Assembly (NCBI GenBank): GCA_040285825.1
Contig: JAUPSS010000012.1
Coordinates: forward strand, 62,001-126,000
Reading direction: 5' to 3'
DNA from: Eukaryota sp. TZLM1-RC
Taxonomy: Eukaryota; Metamonada: BaSk clade
DNA: 64,000 nucleotides
Of this stretch, positions 50,088-60,461 are shown in pieces (position 1 is the first letter of the stretch; every line of letters begins with the position of its first letter). The notes under the pieces were generated by a model. That model worked only from the letters and a program-made list of their open reading frames with translations. It did no database searches and was not told the origin of the DNA. Both the position numbers and the translations under genes were made by a program.

Positions 50088-52080
50088 TTTTTTTTCAATT
50101 GTCACGAAAATAGTTGCATTTTTAATCTTGATTTCAAAAATGCTTTCAATTCAGTGAAAAGAGATTCAATTTGGAAAGAAATCAAATCAAATTTTCCTGA
50201 ACTCGAAACCTTTTTTTATAGGTTTTATGGTAATTCATCTGATTTAATTTTTAATTCTTTTAATCTTGATTCTTTATCAGGAGTTAAACAAGGAGACCCT
50301 TTAGGTCCTTTCTTTTTTTGTCTTGCAATTCACCCAATTTTGAAAAAATTAAAAGAAGAAAATTCTGACCTTCAAGTGGTAGCCTACATGGATGACATTT
50401 CTTGTATTGGTCCAGAAAGTACAATTAACAGGGTTGCTAATGAAGCTGCTACATTATACCAATCCATAGGTCTTGAGTTGAATGTTCAAAAATGTTTTTG
50501 TATTTCTAGGAAAAATGTTAAGTTAATAATTAATTCCCTTGAAGTTCCATATATTGATTATACTTCAACTAGTTTCTGCTTTCTTGGTTGCTATTTAGGT
50601 TCCGCCGAAAAAAACACTTGATAGCCTTGAAAATTATTTAAATTCAATTAAAAAAAGAGCTAGAAGTCATAAAGACTCTTGAATTGGAAAAACATCTTAA
50701 GTTTTTTCTTTTGAAAATTTGTTATGCTGGAAAAAATACTCATTTACTGAGATCATTACCTCCATCCCTAACTTACAATTTTTGTAGACAATTTAACAAA
50801 ATACGTACCCAATTTTTGGCTTATTTAATGTCTGTTGATCCATCAATTTTGAAAAATCATATTTTTTCTGATGTTCAACTTGACGGTGTTGGATTCAATT
50901 CATCAAAATATTTGACCAAAGCTGCATTTATTGGTGGTGGAAAAAATTTTGTATTTGAATTCTCCAGAAGATATCCTTTTGCCGAAAATCTTCTTGAAAC
51001 TACAAATAGCCTATTCCTCGATAACTTAAGAGAAGAAATTTCCAGTTTATCTCCCGACTTATGGCAATCATGTTTCCCCATATCCATTCAAGAAATTCCA
51101 GACAGAAGTTTGTATTCATTAAAATTTGCGTTGAAAAAGCTCCAACGACATCTTTTGAAAAAATTTGAAAGCAAGGATTTTATTGTTCGACTTAGCACGG
51201 CTAAGAAAGAAAATCCTGCTTTTGCAAATTTTTTGATTGATTTGAAGGACAGTTCATCTGCAGTTTTGATAAATCAAATTCCCCAGATTTATGGCCTACT
51301 TTTGAATGACGACCAATGGACCACTGCTATGAGAATGCGTTGTTATTTATGGCCTTGTAATTTGCCCAATGATTTGTTTTGCAAATGTGGAGCTGGTTTG
51401 ACATTATCACATTTATTCAATTGTAATAGATTTATTTCCTATCGTTCTACGTTGCATGATGCAGTCAGAGATCAAATCCATGCAATGTGTAATTCCTATC
51501 ATATTGAATCTTTTGTAGAACCTTTGTTGAGGTCTCTTGATATAAATGAAAGCGTAAGAGATTCAGAATATGGAAAACGACGTGCTGATGTTGTTGTGCC
51601 CTCGTTTGATGATGTCATGAATGTTGTTGATGTCGTAACAGTGGATGTTTGCAAGAAAAATGCCTTGAAAAATGCTCAATCCGAAGTATCCCCCCTTGAT
51701 GACTCCGAATTGTACAAACGGAAAAAGTATGCAAATCATTTAAAAGAATTGAAACATGTTCGCCATGTAGATTACCAAATTTGCCCATTTGCTATATCGT
51801 TGTATGGTCGTCTTGGAAAAACTGCTATGAATTTTATTGATGATTTTGAAAATCTTGTGAAAAGAAGAATGAATAAGCGTTTTGATCGTCGCTTGTGGCT
51901 AAATCGTATTGTTTTTACTATTTTCAAATCAATTCCTAAAATGATTTCGAAAGCTTTGATGTCTGTCAGTGCACATTACGAAGAAATTGCTGTTGTGAGG
52001 TTTGATGGTGTGGAAGCTTGTTTTGAAGATATTGACTTTTAGACTGTAGTTTAATAATAAATTAAAATTTTTCAAAAAAA
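50088..52080 (+). mobile_element. Non-LTR retrotransposon (LINE), RT + C-terminal endonuclease-like domain
   Basis: Best LINE copy in the window. It is flanked by GCACATA (preceded by A's) on both sides, at 50081-50087 and 52083-52089. It ends in an A9 tract and is 5' truncated within the RT. It inserted about 10 bp beyond the stop codon of the flavin-reductase-like gene at 52099, in the opposite orientation. The order is RT (fingers missing), thumb, zinc knuckle, and a domain patterned like the restriction-like endonuclease of R2/CRE/NeSL LINEs. This family seeds about ten relics in the window. Confidence 0.88.
50097..52042 (+). pseudogene. LINE reverse transcriptase ORF with two A7 frameshifts
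   Basis: Frame one (to 50621) holds RT motifs FNLDFKNAFNSVKR (motif A Asp), SGVKQGDPLGPFFFCLAIHP (motif B) and VVAYMDDISCIG (motif C YMDD). Two A7 runs near 50607-50613 and 50649-50655 shift the frame; one A fewer in each joins it to the 452-codon frame ending at 52042. That part has a thumb-like region, a zinc knuckle CKCGAGLTLSHLFNC, then HDAVRDQI, KRRADVVV, VVDVVTVDV and KRKKYANHLKE. The order (R)xD, DxV, KxxKY resembles the PD-(D/E)XK endonuclease of R2-type LINEs. It ends ACFEDIDF. RNase H and an apurinic-type endonuclease are absent. Confidence 0.82.
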
Positions 52081-52098
52081 AAGCACATACCTATATTT

Positions 52099-52673
52099 TC
52101 AATTGGATACATTTTCACCAATTTGATAGTATGAAGGTCCATCAAAGGAGAAGAACATGGGATTCACTTTGTCTTTGGACATCATTGGCTTACCTTCTGC
52201 ACCAAGCACCGCTCTATGAGCAAACAACTCAACAACGTCGAGAATAAACAAGTCATCGGTGTTTTCTACAACTGTACGAACCTTGCATACAATGTTCATT
52301 GGTGAATTATGGATAAGGTAAGCAGATTGGCCTGAAACATCAACCCGATCATATTCAAAAAACATAGACTTATCAGTGTCGCGGGCACTTACAGATCCGC
52401 TACGATCAACAGCTTCACACATATCGGGTGTAGCAAGGTTCAATGTACAGAACTTCTCTGACTTGAGGACCTCATTTAGCAGATTTGATCTCCCGACTGT
52501 AAGAGACATCATTGGAGGCTATGATGAACACATGTAACAAGACAAACTTCCATATTACAACAACCAGCGAAAGCGATTGGGGTAAAACTGGGCTTGTCAT
52601 TTAGATTGTAAGAAACTACAAAGACCTGATTGGCAATTGTGGGTAGACTTACACCAAGACTTGTACGATCCAT
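52099..52673 (-). CDS. Flavin reductase-like FMN-binding protein, copy 2
   Basis: Split-barrel FMN-binding protein of the flavin reductase-like family, which binds FMN and often reduces flavin with NAD(P)H; the substrate here is unknown. Exons are 52548-52673 and 52099-52518, separated by a 29-bp intron (GTTTGT...CATAG). The joined 181 residues read NQVFVVSYNLNDKPSFTPIA then FAGCCNMEPPMMSLTVGRSN, the typical start (GxPxxxPxSFxxxxxxxPPxxxxS). It continues with CTLNLATPDM, SAYLIHNSPMNIVCKV and DLFILDVVELFAHRAVL. Short for the family. Its 3' end is 10 bp from the LINE insertion. Tandem paralogue of the next gene, with the intron at the same place. Confidence 0.8.
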
Positions 52674-52728
52674 GGAAATTAAATAACAATTTTCTAGTCT
52701 ACATAGGTTTACAATCAAAAAATACTCT

Positions 52729-53347
52729 CTATTCCTGCACAGTTTTTCCAGCTTCCCAAGGAGAAAGAGGTAACTGTTTTCCAATATTGTAGTATGACGG
52801 CCCGTCGAAAGAAAAGATCAGAGGGTTGACCTTTTCGGCGCTCATACAAGGCTTACCATTCTGTCCTAAGGCAGATTCATCAGCAACAAGATCGACGACT
52901 TCAAGAATGAATGTGTCATTCGAGGGATTCTCAACAACAGATCGAAGCTTACAGACAATGTTGAGAGGAGAAGCGGTCACCAAGTATGCTGTGTTACCAT
53001 CATATGAATGGGTGGTATATTCAAAGAAACCAGATTTGTCTTTCTTGTGACCGGAAACTTGACCACAGCGATCTACGTGGCAATACATATCGGTAGTGGC
53101 AACATTGAGAGTGGCAAACTTCTGTTCCTTCAAGGTCTGGTTGAGTAAATGGGCTTTGTTAACTGATAGCGTAATCATAGGAGGCTATGATAAACATAAA
53201 GGTACATCTAGTACATACAGCCATATTACAACAGCTTGCGAAAGCAATCGGTGTGAAGCTAGGTTTACCTTCAACTTCATATGAGACAACTACCACCTGA
53301 CATGGAAGAGGAGGTAACACAGCGCCAAAATGCTTTGCTTTCGTCAT
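52729..53347 (-). CDS. Flavin reductase-like FMN-binding protein, copy 1
   Basis: Same family and layout as its neighbour. Exons are 53219-53347 and 52729-53184, with a 34-bp intron (GTATGT...CATAG). Starting from the ATG at 53347 it is 194 residues; an ATG at 53359 would add four. Key segments: CQVVVVSYEVEGKPSFTPIA, FASCCNMAPPMITLSVNKAH, FATLNVATTDMYCHVDRCG, TAYLVTASPLNIVCKLRSVV, DTFILEVVDLVADESALG. The C-terminus is about 15 residues longer than copy 2 (LPLSPWEAGKTVQE). The two genes lie head to tail, 55 bp apart, and clearly arose by tandem duplication. Confidence 0.8.
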
Positions 53348-53359
53348 TACAAAATGCAA

Positions 53360-54319
53360 AAGTTATTCAAGTATTCTGTGAATACCATTTAAGGGGTAGA
53401 AACGTGATAAGAAAGTGGTTGCAGGTACTTTCAATTTCTATTTTAAAGATCGTCTGGGTTGGGTCTTCCAAATTGGTAGCACAGTCAACCCTCATATGTA
53501 CCCTATATGCACACATTTTATGTCGGCTCAAAGTGTGCATTTAAGTTAATACAAATCAATAAATTATTACAGAGTCTATTTAGGTCCTTCAATACAAAAA
53601 CTATTTAAAGATTTTGGAAAAAGTGTGCAATTAGAAAAGTGTGGCTTCATAGAGGGTTCAATTATAGAAGGTTAACAGTACAAGCTTTCATAACTCACTC
53701 AGTTTTCACTCACCTTCAATGCGATGTTTCACAATTTATACATAGCCTTTATGGACAAACAAGTAGGGTTATATCCGTCTATAATTATATTTCAATTCAG
53801 CCTGTACACAATCAAAATCAACCTTCCTTCTTTTTTGAAAGAAGTAATGTGACATCACCACAACAGCTTTATATACATGTACGTTTTCAACAACCTGTCT
53901 AACAAACACCTTCTTTCCTTTGTGACAGAATGACTATATCAATAAATATTTGTATTGATATCAACGGTAGACTAATATTATAGGATTGCACAGTCAAATG
54001 GATATTAATGCAACAGCATTTCTATGTGTGTCCCTTTCCATCCATTTTTGATAAGATGACTTTACTTTTGATAGAAATACATCTAGTCGTCAGCACGCCT
54101 AGGTGTTTGAAATGCTCCAGAATGTCAAAAACATAAAAGATACTCCTCTTCACCTTTTCCTCATTTAATCATGTTGACATAGACAACATTGATTTTTTCT
54201 GCTCTTTCAATTATTGATCAGCAAAAAAATTGCTTCTTTGTTTGATGGCAATCTTGATCTGATTCGAAGTCATCAGATCTTGGCAGTATTAATTTCACTA
54301 AATATTCAATTCTTTGTCA
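53360..54319. other. Intergenic
   Basis: Nearly 1 kb without a supportable gene. Two plus-strand frames of 87 codons (53281-53544, 53639-53902) have no family features and the first overlaps the flavin reductase gene. Confidence 0.45.
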
Positions 54320-55385
54320 AGCTGCTTTTTTTTGGTGGATGGAAAAATTTTGTCTTTGAGTTTGATAACCGATACTAATGTTGTTGATTGACTGAATTCT
54401 GCAAGGAATAATTACTTCAGCAACGTTGAAAATACTTTTGATTTTTTATCCCCAGATATTTGTAGTAAATGTTTTCCTGAAATTGTACATGAAAAACCAC
54501 CAAGAAGATTTGAAATTTGTTTACAACAAAAAATACCAATGGTTTATGAAGTTTTGGATCTAAATTTTGGTCTTGGGTCAGTCAAAAATGATAATCCCGT
54601 TTTTGCCCAAAACAGTGTTGTTGCACACCGAAAAAAGTTCTCCGTGTTACTGTTTATTACTCAAATTCTTCAAATCTATGGTTTACTTTGACATAATACT
54701 ACTTTTTCATGTAGAATGTGTTTGTTTTGATTTGTTTGGTCCAATAACGTGCCTTATAAATTAACGTGTAAGTATGGATAGAAGAGCATTGCAAACCATC
54801 TTTTGAATTGTAAACATCTTATTATTTTCCGAGCTAATGATAATTGAGCGGTCAGGGACCAACTATTGTATGTCAAAGTCTCACAGAATTGTTTTTTAAT
54901 TTAGAAATTATTACTCTCTTGTTTGGTTGATACTTTGAATTTTTTGGACGAAATAGATGCGACTTAATGCTTGAAGGTCTTGAATGAACGACCAGCATTA
55001 CTGATGTGAGATCCACTGATGTGTGTAATAATTCTTTTATACTGTTAGCGCAGTCAAAATACAAAAAATCCTTATCTATGATGAAAAATCGAAAATTGAT
55101 AAATATAGAGCAAGGTGCTTTTTTTCAAATGTGAAATCTCACACTCATTATGTCCTTTGTCAATTTTTAGTCTCCTTACATGGCTTCCTTGGACCTATTG
55201 CTTTGTCATTGTCAGATGATTTTGTTGAATTTGTGAAATAGCTTAGAGCAATTTTTTTTGACACTATAGAATTGTATTTTCAATTTTCAAAAATGTTGTC
55301 CCATTATTATCTTCTGCTTTATTGTCTCTTAGACAGTTTTATGAAAGAAAAGCTTCCAGTCAATTGTTTTTGATTGATTTGGGGT
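54320..55385 (+). mobile_element. LINE relic, heavily decayed
   Basis: Pieces in order on the plus strand: a GGWKNFVFEFD-like stretch (about 54337-54365) equivalent to GGGKNFVFEF. Then DICSKCFPEIVHEKPPRRFE, equivalent to DLWQSCFPISIQEIPDRSLY. Then a KVLRVTVYYSNSSNLWFTL-like stretch, and further on the HRIV and GRNRCDLMLEGLE region. Almost every 50 bp has a stop or shift, so it is older than the other copies. Confidence 0.55.
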
Positions 55386-55645
55386 ATAGGGATATAGAGT
55401 TTCAATTATGTTGTGTTTTTTTGGAAATTTGAAAAATAGGTCTATTTAAAACAAACAAAATTTTATACCTTTCCTAAACTGTTCCAATTATGTCTTTTCC
55501 TTTATATTTTTATGCCACATTCATCAGCCCTTCTAAATGTAATGGTCAGAAATCGTTTCAGACCATTTTGCGCTGATACTTCACACCTTGAAAGTTTAAT
55601 GAAGTTGAATTTTTCTTTAGTAAATTTTCTTTACTTATAGGTATT

Positions 55646-57274
55646 ATGGACTTGGATCCTTTTCTTAGATGGGCAGCCACTCTTGATGAGCCTTGTCCCC
55701 CTTCCACGTCCAACGAGGTCATTCTCCAGTTTATTGGTGAATATCTGGATCATCATGGCTTTCATGATGTTAAACTGCTACTGGAACGCAGGGCTAACTG
55801 TACCTTTGCTGATCACACCTCCGCTAGGCTTCAACTTCTCCTAACTGGTGCTCTTCACACATCTGCTATAATCAAAAACAAACCCAACTTGCTGACAAAC
55901 ACTTCTTTCCAAACAACATCCACAGAACTACTATCGGAATCTGAAGAATCCGATAGTAATGTTTTATTCTGTCTTCCTGGTCAAGATATCAACTCTGTAA
56001 TCCAATCCGCACGTCAACCTAACACGTCAACCAACCTCTCTACCTCCACTACATACGACATCTTTGACTGCACCCTCTCATCCTTTCTCATTGCCTCTAC
56101 CCTCCCAGCTCTTCTCCGTCGCGGAATATCAGATCTTGGCCTTCTTTACTCTGATCCCGAGTTCTCTTTCGCTTCCTCCAATTCCACAGTCTCCCTTCCA
56201 TTCACCATCATTCGAACTCTCCCTCCAAAGTACCATGAACTTTGTCTCCGCAATGTCCTTGGTGTCCGTGCGCTCGAAGACCCTTCAGCCACTTCCCTAC
56301 CCTCTCCTCTTCCCTCGTTTTCCTCACCTTGCTGTTGCAGCCCTCTATGGTGGCCTTCCTCAGCGTGTAGGTTCCTGTCAACATGGATCAAACTCCGTCC
56401 TCTTTCTTTTTCTTCTAAAATGATCCTTTACGTTACCAACTCCCTTTCTCAACGCCACTGCCCTCACCTCTCCTCTGCTCTCAATCAAATCTCGTTCTCC
56501 CCTCTACCTTCGTGGTTACGGGGCCTCACCTCACCTTGCCCTTTGCTCACTAATGAACTGACCAAACAAGAAGTCACTGCTAGATTTGGAAGTCTTTTTG
56601 ATGGTAATGTGGAGGTCTTGGGTCCTTGTATCAACGCTATTGATACTGTTTTGTTTTCAAAATTTGACTCTTCGTCACTGTTACCTTCTTGGGAAATTGA
56701 TTTTAATGTTGAAATGAGGTCTATCAAGTCTAGTTCCATGGCTTTTTGGTTTAATGTTCTCGGTAATTTTTCAAGTTGTTTAGTAAAGGTGGGGAAGTAT
56801 TATGAATTATTGGTAAATTTAGCGTATTATCTATACACAAGGGGTGATATTTTTGGTTCAATGGCTATATTCTCGCCTATTCCTGACCCCAGTCAATTAA
56901 AAAATCAATCAAAATCAATTGATTGCAACCCAGTCACAATTGATAATTACTCTCTTTTAAAGAATTTGTTCTCGAAGGAAGGAGGTTATGCAAGATTAAA
57001 GGCATTTGAAACAGACCAGTTGAGCAAAAGAGTAGCTTTTATACCATATGTAGGAATGTACTCGGCGTTGATTGTTTCTATCGATGAAATGAATACTAAT
57101 CTGATTAATGATTTGATTAATGTAGACAAATTGAGAATATTTGATTCAATTGTTTCCAAGATTGATTCTTTGAAGAGTAATATTTTAGTTTCAGATTCAG
57201 ATTTTGAACTAAGTAATAGAGAAAAAACTATAGCTTCTCAGTTGAGTTGCTTATATGTGGCGCTAAAGAAGTAA
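55646..57274 (+). CDS. LisH-domain Ras guanine-nucleotide exchange factor
   Basis: Activates Ras-family GTPases by GDP release (family knowledge). 542 residues. A LisH motif at about 24-50 (VILQFIGEYLDHHGFHDVKL) should dimerise. A variable region follows. From about residue 310 to 520 the Cdc25-type catalytic domain is visible: AFWFNVLGNFSSCLVKVGKY, YLYTRGDIFGSMAIFSPIPD (helix pair with AILSGL-like turn), and AFIPYVGMYSALIVSIDEMN (PFLGVYLxDLxxIxE equivalent) followed by NVDKLRIFDSIVSKI. LisH plus RasGEF is a combination known from Dictyostelium RasGEFs. The first ~900 bp are unusually C/T-rich. No introns. ATG at 55646. Confidence 0.75.
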   Translation: MDLDPFLRWAATLDEPCPPSTSNEVILQFIGEYLDHHGFHDVKLLLERRANCTFADHTSARLQLLLTGALHTSAIIKNKPNLLTNTSFQTTSTELLSESEESDSNVLFCLPGQDINSVIQSARQPNTSTNLSTSTTYDIFDCTLSSFLIASTLPALLRRGISDLGLLYSDPEFSFASSNSTVSLPFTIIRTLPPKYHELCLRNVLGVRALEDPSATSLPSPLPSFSSPCCCSPLWWPSSACRFLSTWIKLRPLSFSSKMILYVTNSLSQRHCPHLSSALNQISFSPLPSWLRGLTSPCPLLTNELTKQEVTARFGSLFDGNVEVLGPCINAIDTVLFSKFDSSSLLPSWEIDFNVEMRSIKSSSMAFWFNVLGNFSSCLVKVGKYYELLVNLAYYLYTRGDIFGSMAIFSPIPDPSQLKNQSKSIDCNPVTIDNYSLLKNLFSKEGGYARLKAFETDQLSKRVAFIPYVGMYSALIVSIDEMNTNLINDLINVDKLRIFDSIVSKIDSLKSNILVSDSDFELSNREKTIASQLSCLYVALKK

Positions 57275-57544
57275 TTTATTAAAAGTTATTAAACATCGTT
57301 TAATCTGTTCATTACACAATAACAAATTAAAAATTTAATAAAGTTTGATAGCTCAACACCTTTTTTTGATATAAAGGGTTGCAAAATAAATTTTTTTGAA
57401 TAACCAAGGACTCTTTTGAAAAGAGTAAACTATGAATTCTCATTTGAATTTCCATAAACAAAATCAATAAATTAGTGATACTTTAAGAATAAAACAAGAT
57501 TTGCTGAGCAAACTTTGTTTAAATTTGTCCCAATGGATCAGGCG

Positions 57545-58018
57545 TTAAAGTTCCTCCCCATCAGGACCTCTTATTATCCAAAAGTCAAAAGGTGATGAAG
57601 GTGGTCCTTCGTTTCTCTTCATGATGCGTTCTCGTCTTTCTCCAGACACCCCCCAAGCATCTAATGTTTTTTCGGTGGCAGATCTTTCATTAGATTGCTG
57701 GACCTCAACTGTTGGTTCGTCATCTGAAATGGTCACCACATCACTGACAGTGGGTTTAAGAGGATCATGAGAGGCAGACTGGGGCGAGATGAGGCCATGC
57801 TGTTGCAGTAAGGAATGGGCTTCAGTTATCCAAAGTGCATACTTTGCATTGCGATTGCGATAAATTTCTAATGAAGACTTTTGTTTATCATATTTGGACC
57901 GCAAGTGTGTTACTTCACTTTTGAGATTTTTGTTTTCAGCCTCTAAAGACTCTATACGTGTTTTGAAATGGGAGATAGCTGTATAAAGACCAGCAAGACA
58001 ATGATCTACATTATCCAT
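57545..58018 (-). CDS. Coiled-coil protein, unknown
   Basis: 157 residues. The first 75 form a continuous coiled coil (LYTAISHFKTRIESLEAENK, NLKSEVTHLRSKYDKQKSSL). An acidic Ser/Thr-rich linker follows (DVVTISDDEPTVEVQQ). The C-terminal segment is conserved-looking and has tryptophans (LDAWGVSGERRERIMKRNEG, then PFDFWIIRGPDGEEL). No family recognised. It shares a ~125-bp divergent promoter region with the small membrane protein next to it. Confidence 0.6.
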   Translation of the reverse strand: MDNVDHCLAGLYTAISHFKTRIESLEAENKNLKSEVTHLRSKYDKQKSSLEIYRNRNAKYALWITEAHSLLQQHGLISPQSASHDPLKPTVSDVVTISDDEPTVEVQQSNERSATEKTLDAWGVSGERRERIMKRNEGPPSSPFDFWIIRGPDGEEL

Positions 58019-58143
58019 TGCCTCAGATGTGTATAAAATAACAAGCCCAGTGTCAGTAACAACAGTGTTGAGAAAGTGCAGAACAAAAGGTGTTTGAATT
58101 CGAAATCCCCGTCAGAAAAACAATTCCTTCACCGCTTAACAGA

Positions 58144-58371
58144 ATGAAACGAGCTCTCTTCAGTATGAGCGTTATCCTCCTTATCCTTTCATTAGGTGGT
58201 TTCTTCCTAGCCTATGAAGTTGGCAAAGCTGAACTCGAAGATTCAGACCCTTTCTTCGATGTTATCAAGTCTTCTGTCAACAATTCTGTCTTTGTCGCTG
58301 CCTGCATGATGGCGACTGGTGGATTACTGGGAATAGGGAGTGCATTCAGTCAATCTAGCTATTGGGAATAG
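58144..58371 (+). CDS. Small two-helix membrane protein
   Basis: 75 residues from the first ATG: MKRALFSMSVILLILSLGGF then FLAYEVG form the first membrane helix. An acidic loop (KAELEDSDPFFDVIKSS) is followed by a second helix, VFVAACMMATGGLLGIGSAF. A positive start suggests an N-in orientation. The frame is open to 58090 but without an ATG. Size and hairpin form recall small ER/Golgi proteins, but I recognise no family. Confidence 0.55.
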   Translation: MKRALFSMSVILLILSLGGFFLAYEVGKAELEDSDPFFDVIKSSVNNSVFVAACMMATGGLLGIGSAFSQSSYWE

Positions 58372-58475
58372 TCACTGAGTTCTAACCTGTATAAATATAA
58401 GTTCTTTGTTCAATTGAGTAAATACAATCTAATACAGAAGATGAATTCTTTATATACAAATACACTAACAACAGT

Positions 58476-58937
58476 TTACACTGAACAATCTACTTCTCGG
58501 GCTGAAAGTATTAGGAACGAATCACCATTCTTAACCGTAACAATAGCATCGTGACAAAAACCATATTCAGCATACTGGTTAGCAAGCCGTTCCACTTCAG
58601 ATGAACAACCCTTTTTTATTTCAAACACTCGATAGATTCGACGTTCTAGAACATTAGGGTCTAGTTTTGCTAGTAATACATCAATTTTCTCTTCAAGTTT
58701 TGGAAGGCGATAAAACTGAGCTTCCGCCTTAATCTCCAGTAGAGATTGACATTCTGAAGGCAAGAAAACATCTCCATCTCGCACAAAGTTTAAAATGAGT
58801 TGAAAATGGGTGAAGTCCCTGTCAATGAAGATTAGTTCTTGGTTGGTGTCAATTGTTGAAAGGTAAGAACCTTCAACCTTCTTTAGAGTTTCTATAGAAG
58901 TAGTAAAGAGTTTACCTCCAACATTTAGGTCAAGCAT
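58476..58937 (-). CDS. KCTD-type BTB/POZ (T1) domain protein
   Basis: 153 residues. It begins MLDLNVGGKLFTTSIETLKK, the hallmark start of T1/BTB domains of potassium-channel tetramerisation (KCTD) proteins (LNVGGxxFxTS). It continues IDRDFTHFQLILNFVRDGDV and LLEIKAEAQFYRLPKLEEKI, completing the domain by about residue 90. KCTD proteins form oligomers and are often adaptors for cullin-3 ubiquitin ligases; that role is inferred. The C-terminal half is short and lacks a recognised partner domain. Convergent with the gene on its left, with about 100 bp between stops. Confidence 0.85.
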   Translation of the reverse strand: MLDLNVGGKLFTTSIETLKKVEGSYLSTIDTNQELIFIDRDFTHFQLILNFVRDGDVFLPSECQSLLEIKAEAQFYRLPKLEEKIDVLLAKLDPNVLERRIYRVFEIKKGCSSEVERLANQYAEYGFCHDAIVTVKNGDSFLILSAREVDCSV

Positions 58938-59154
58938 TATGTAAAGCTGAATCAGAAAACTTCATTTTTTGAATTTGTATCCAGAAACACATTAAAATTA
59001 TGATAGCAAGACACTTCTTTGTGTTGCAATTTTGACCTTATTAGATCTATTATGGTCTTGTTTTCAGCCTTTGGCAATATTATATAAAATATATATTTAT
59101 TCATTTATTCTACGAAGAAACAATACAAAAGAAACCAAAACACATAAGAAATAA

Positions 59155-60390
59155 AATTCTCCACGCCAACTGTTGATGAATCCTTATACAACTTGGACAT
59201 CATTAAATTTAAGTATTTGGGAACACTTCTGCACAAAGCAAAAATGATACGATTCTTCCATAAATTCCTTGCAAAATTCTTACCACTTGAACGACATAAA
59301 ATATCAAAATCATTGAAAAAATTCAGACAGACTGTACAATGTTAACAAAAATCGAGAGGGCAAAAGGAACAAACGAAAACTTCGAATAAAGGTTCTAATT
59401 TAAATCATTTGATATCTCAGTATATTTGTCTCTTTTACGATCCTCAGCCTTGATTAAATGACCATTAGAACTAAGTAAAACGTCATCACGATAAATAAAA
59501 GCAAAGGGATCAACTGTAACAAAATCAACAACAACCTGACAAGGAATCCGCAAAAGGAGCAATTAAATCACCTCGAAGTGAATTAAACAGATAATTATCG
59601 CTACAATGCTTCAACAATGGTTCTACTTTGCAACTGAAATTTTAACACTTAAACATCTCATATGTCACATTACGAACGGCATTATGAAGAACTGACCTAT
59701 ATTGGAGAAATTTCTTACAGCTCACAATATGACGGAAATTGGCAGTAGGTTTTCCTTACAAATACAAACAGAATTATCCAAAAGACCAATTGGATACAGC
59801 CCTTATCTCAAACGCATGTTTTGTTTCCAAGCTTCATTTGTTAAGTGAAGACCAAATGGCCTTGGTTGCTGAGATATTAAACTAGTGCAATTCTGGATGT
59901 CTGATAAAAAGGCAGCAAAGACGGGATTATTTATCTTAGTCACACTAAGTCGTTTAGAGAAATCCAGGTCTTCAAAATCATTTAAAACAAACTTCTGTAA
60001 TTTCACAACAGCAAGATGAAGATTAGTCAAAGATCTCAAAGGTACAGAAGGCAAACTTGAAGGAAAACACCTATTCCACACATCAATAGGTAGTTCCTGC
60101 ATCATGTTTTCGAGCGAATTTAATAAAGGATGTGATTCATTCAAAGGAATATGTTCAAACCGAAGTTTCCACTCAAACAGAAAATTTTTCATACCACCAA
60201 TGAAAACACTTTTGCTCTGCTTTTGAAAAACCAACTCCAGCAAATTTAGGACCAAAAAATGCATGATAAAGAATTTTTGACGGACAAACTTCCACTAAAT
60301 CTCCTAAGAAATTGCTTTTCAGAGTATTAAATTGACGTGCAAAATCATCAGAAATTCTCTTAAAAAGTCTTAAAGATATTTTTAAATTGC
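59155..60390 (-). mobile_element. LINE copy, inverted twin of 47256-48157
   Basis: The minus strand carries RISDDFARQFNTLKSNFLGD, a GVGFSK segment, then FSKRLSVTKINNPVFAAFLS and SLISQQPRPFGLHLTNEAWK. After frame breaks the C-terminal half ends near 59160. Protein pieces and DNA (for example GACTAATCTTCATCTTGCTG) are nearly identical to 47256-48157, but this copy extends further 5' by about 370 bp. It ends about 70 bp upstream of the PP2A B55 start codon, so it sits in that gene's promoter region. Confidence 0.75.
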
Positions 60391-60461
60391 ACCAACTCTC
60401 ACCAAGATTCAGTCCACATCCTCACCCCATACACACTCTTTCTTGTCCTTTAATTCTTAAG

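Noticed and set aside
48923-50655. General homopolymer miscalling as the cause of all frameshifts
   Set aside because: A8 runs in the CFAP47 and propeller genes are in frame. Error at the three A7 sites is still possible but not systematic.
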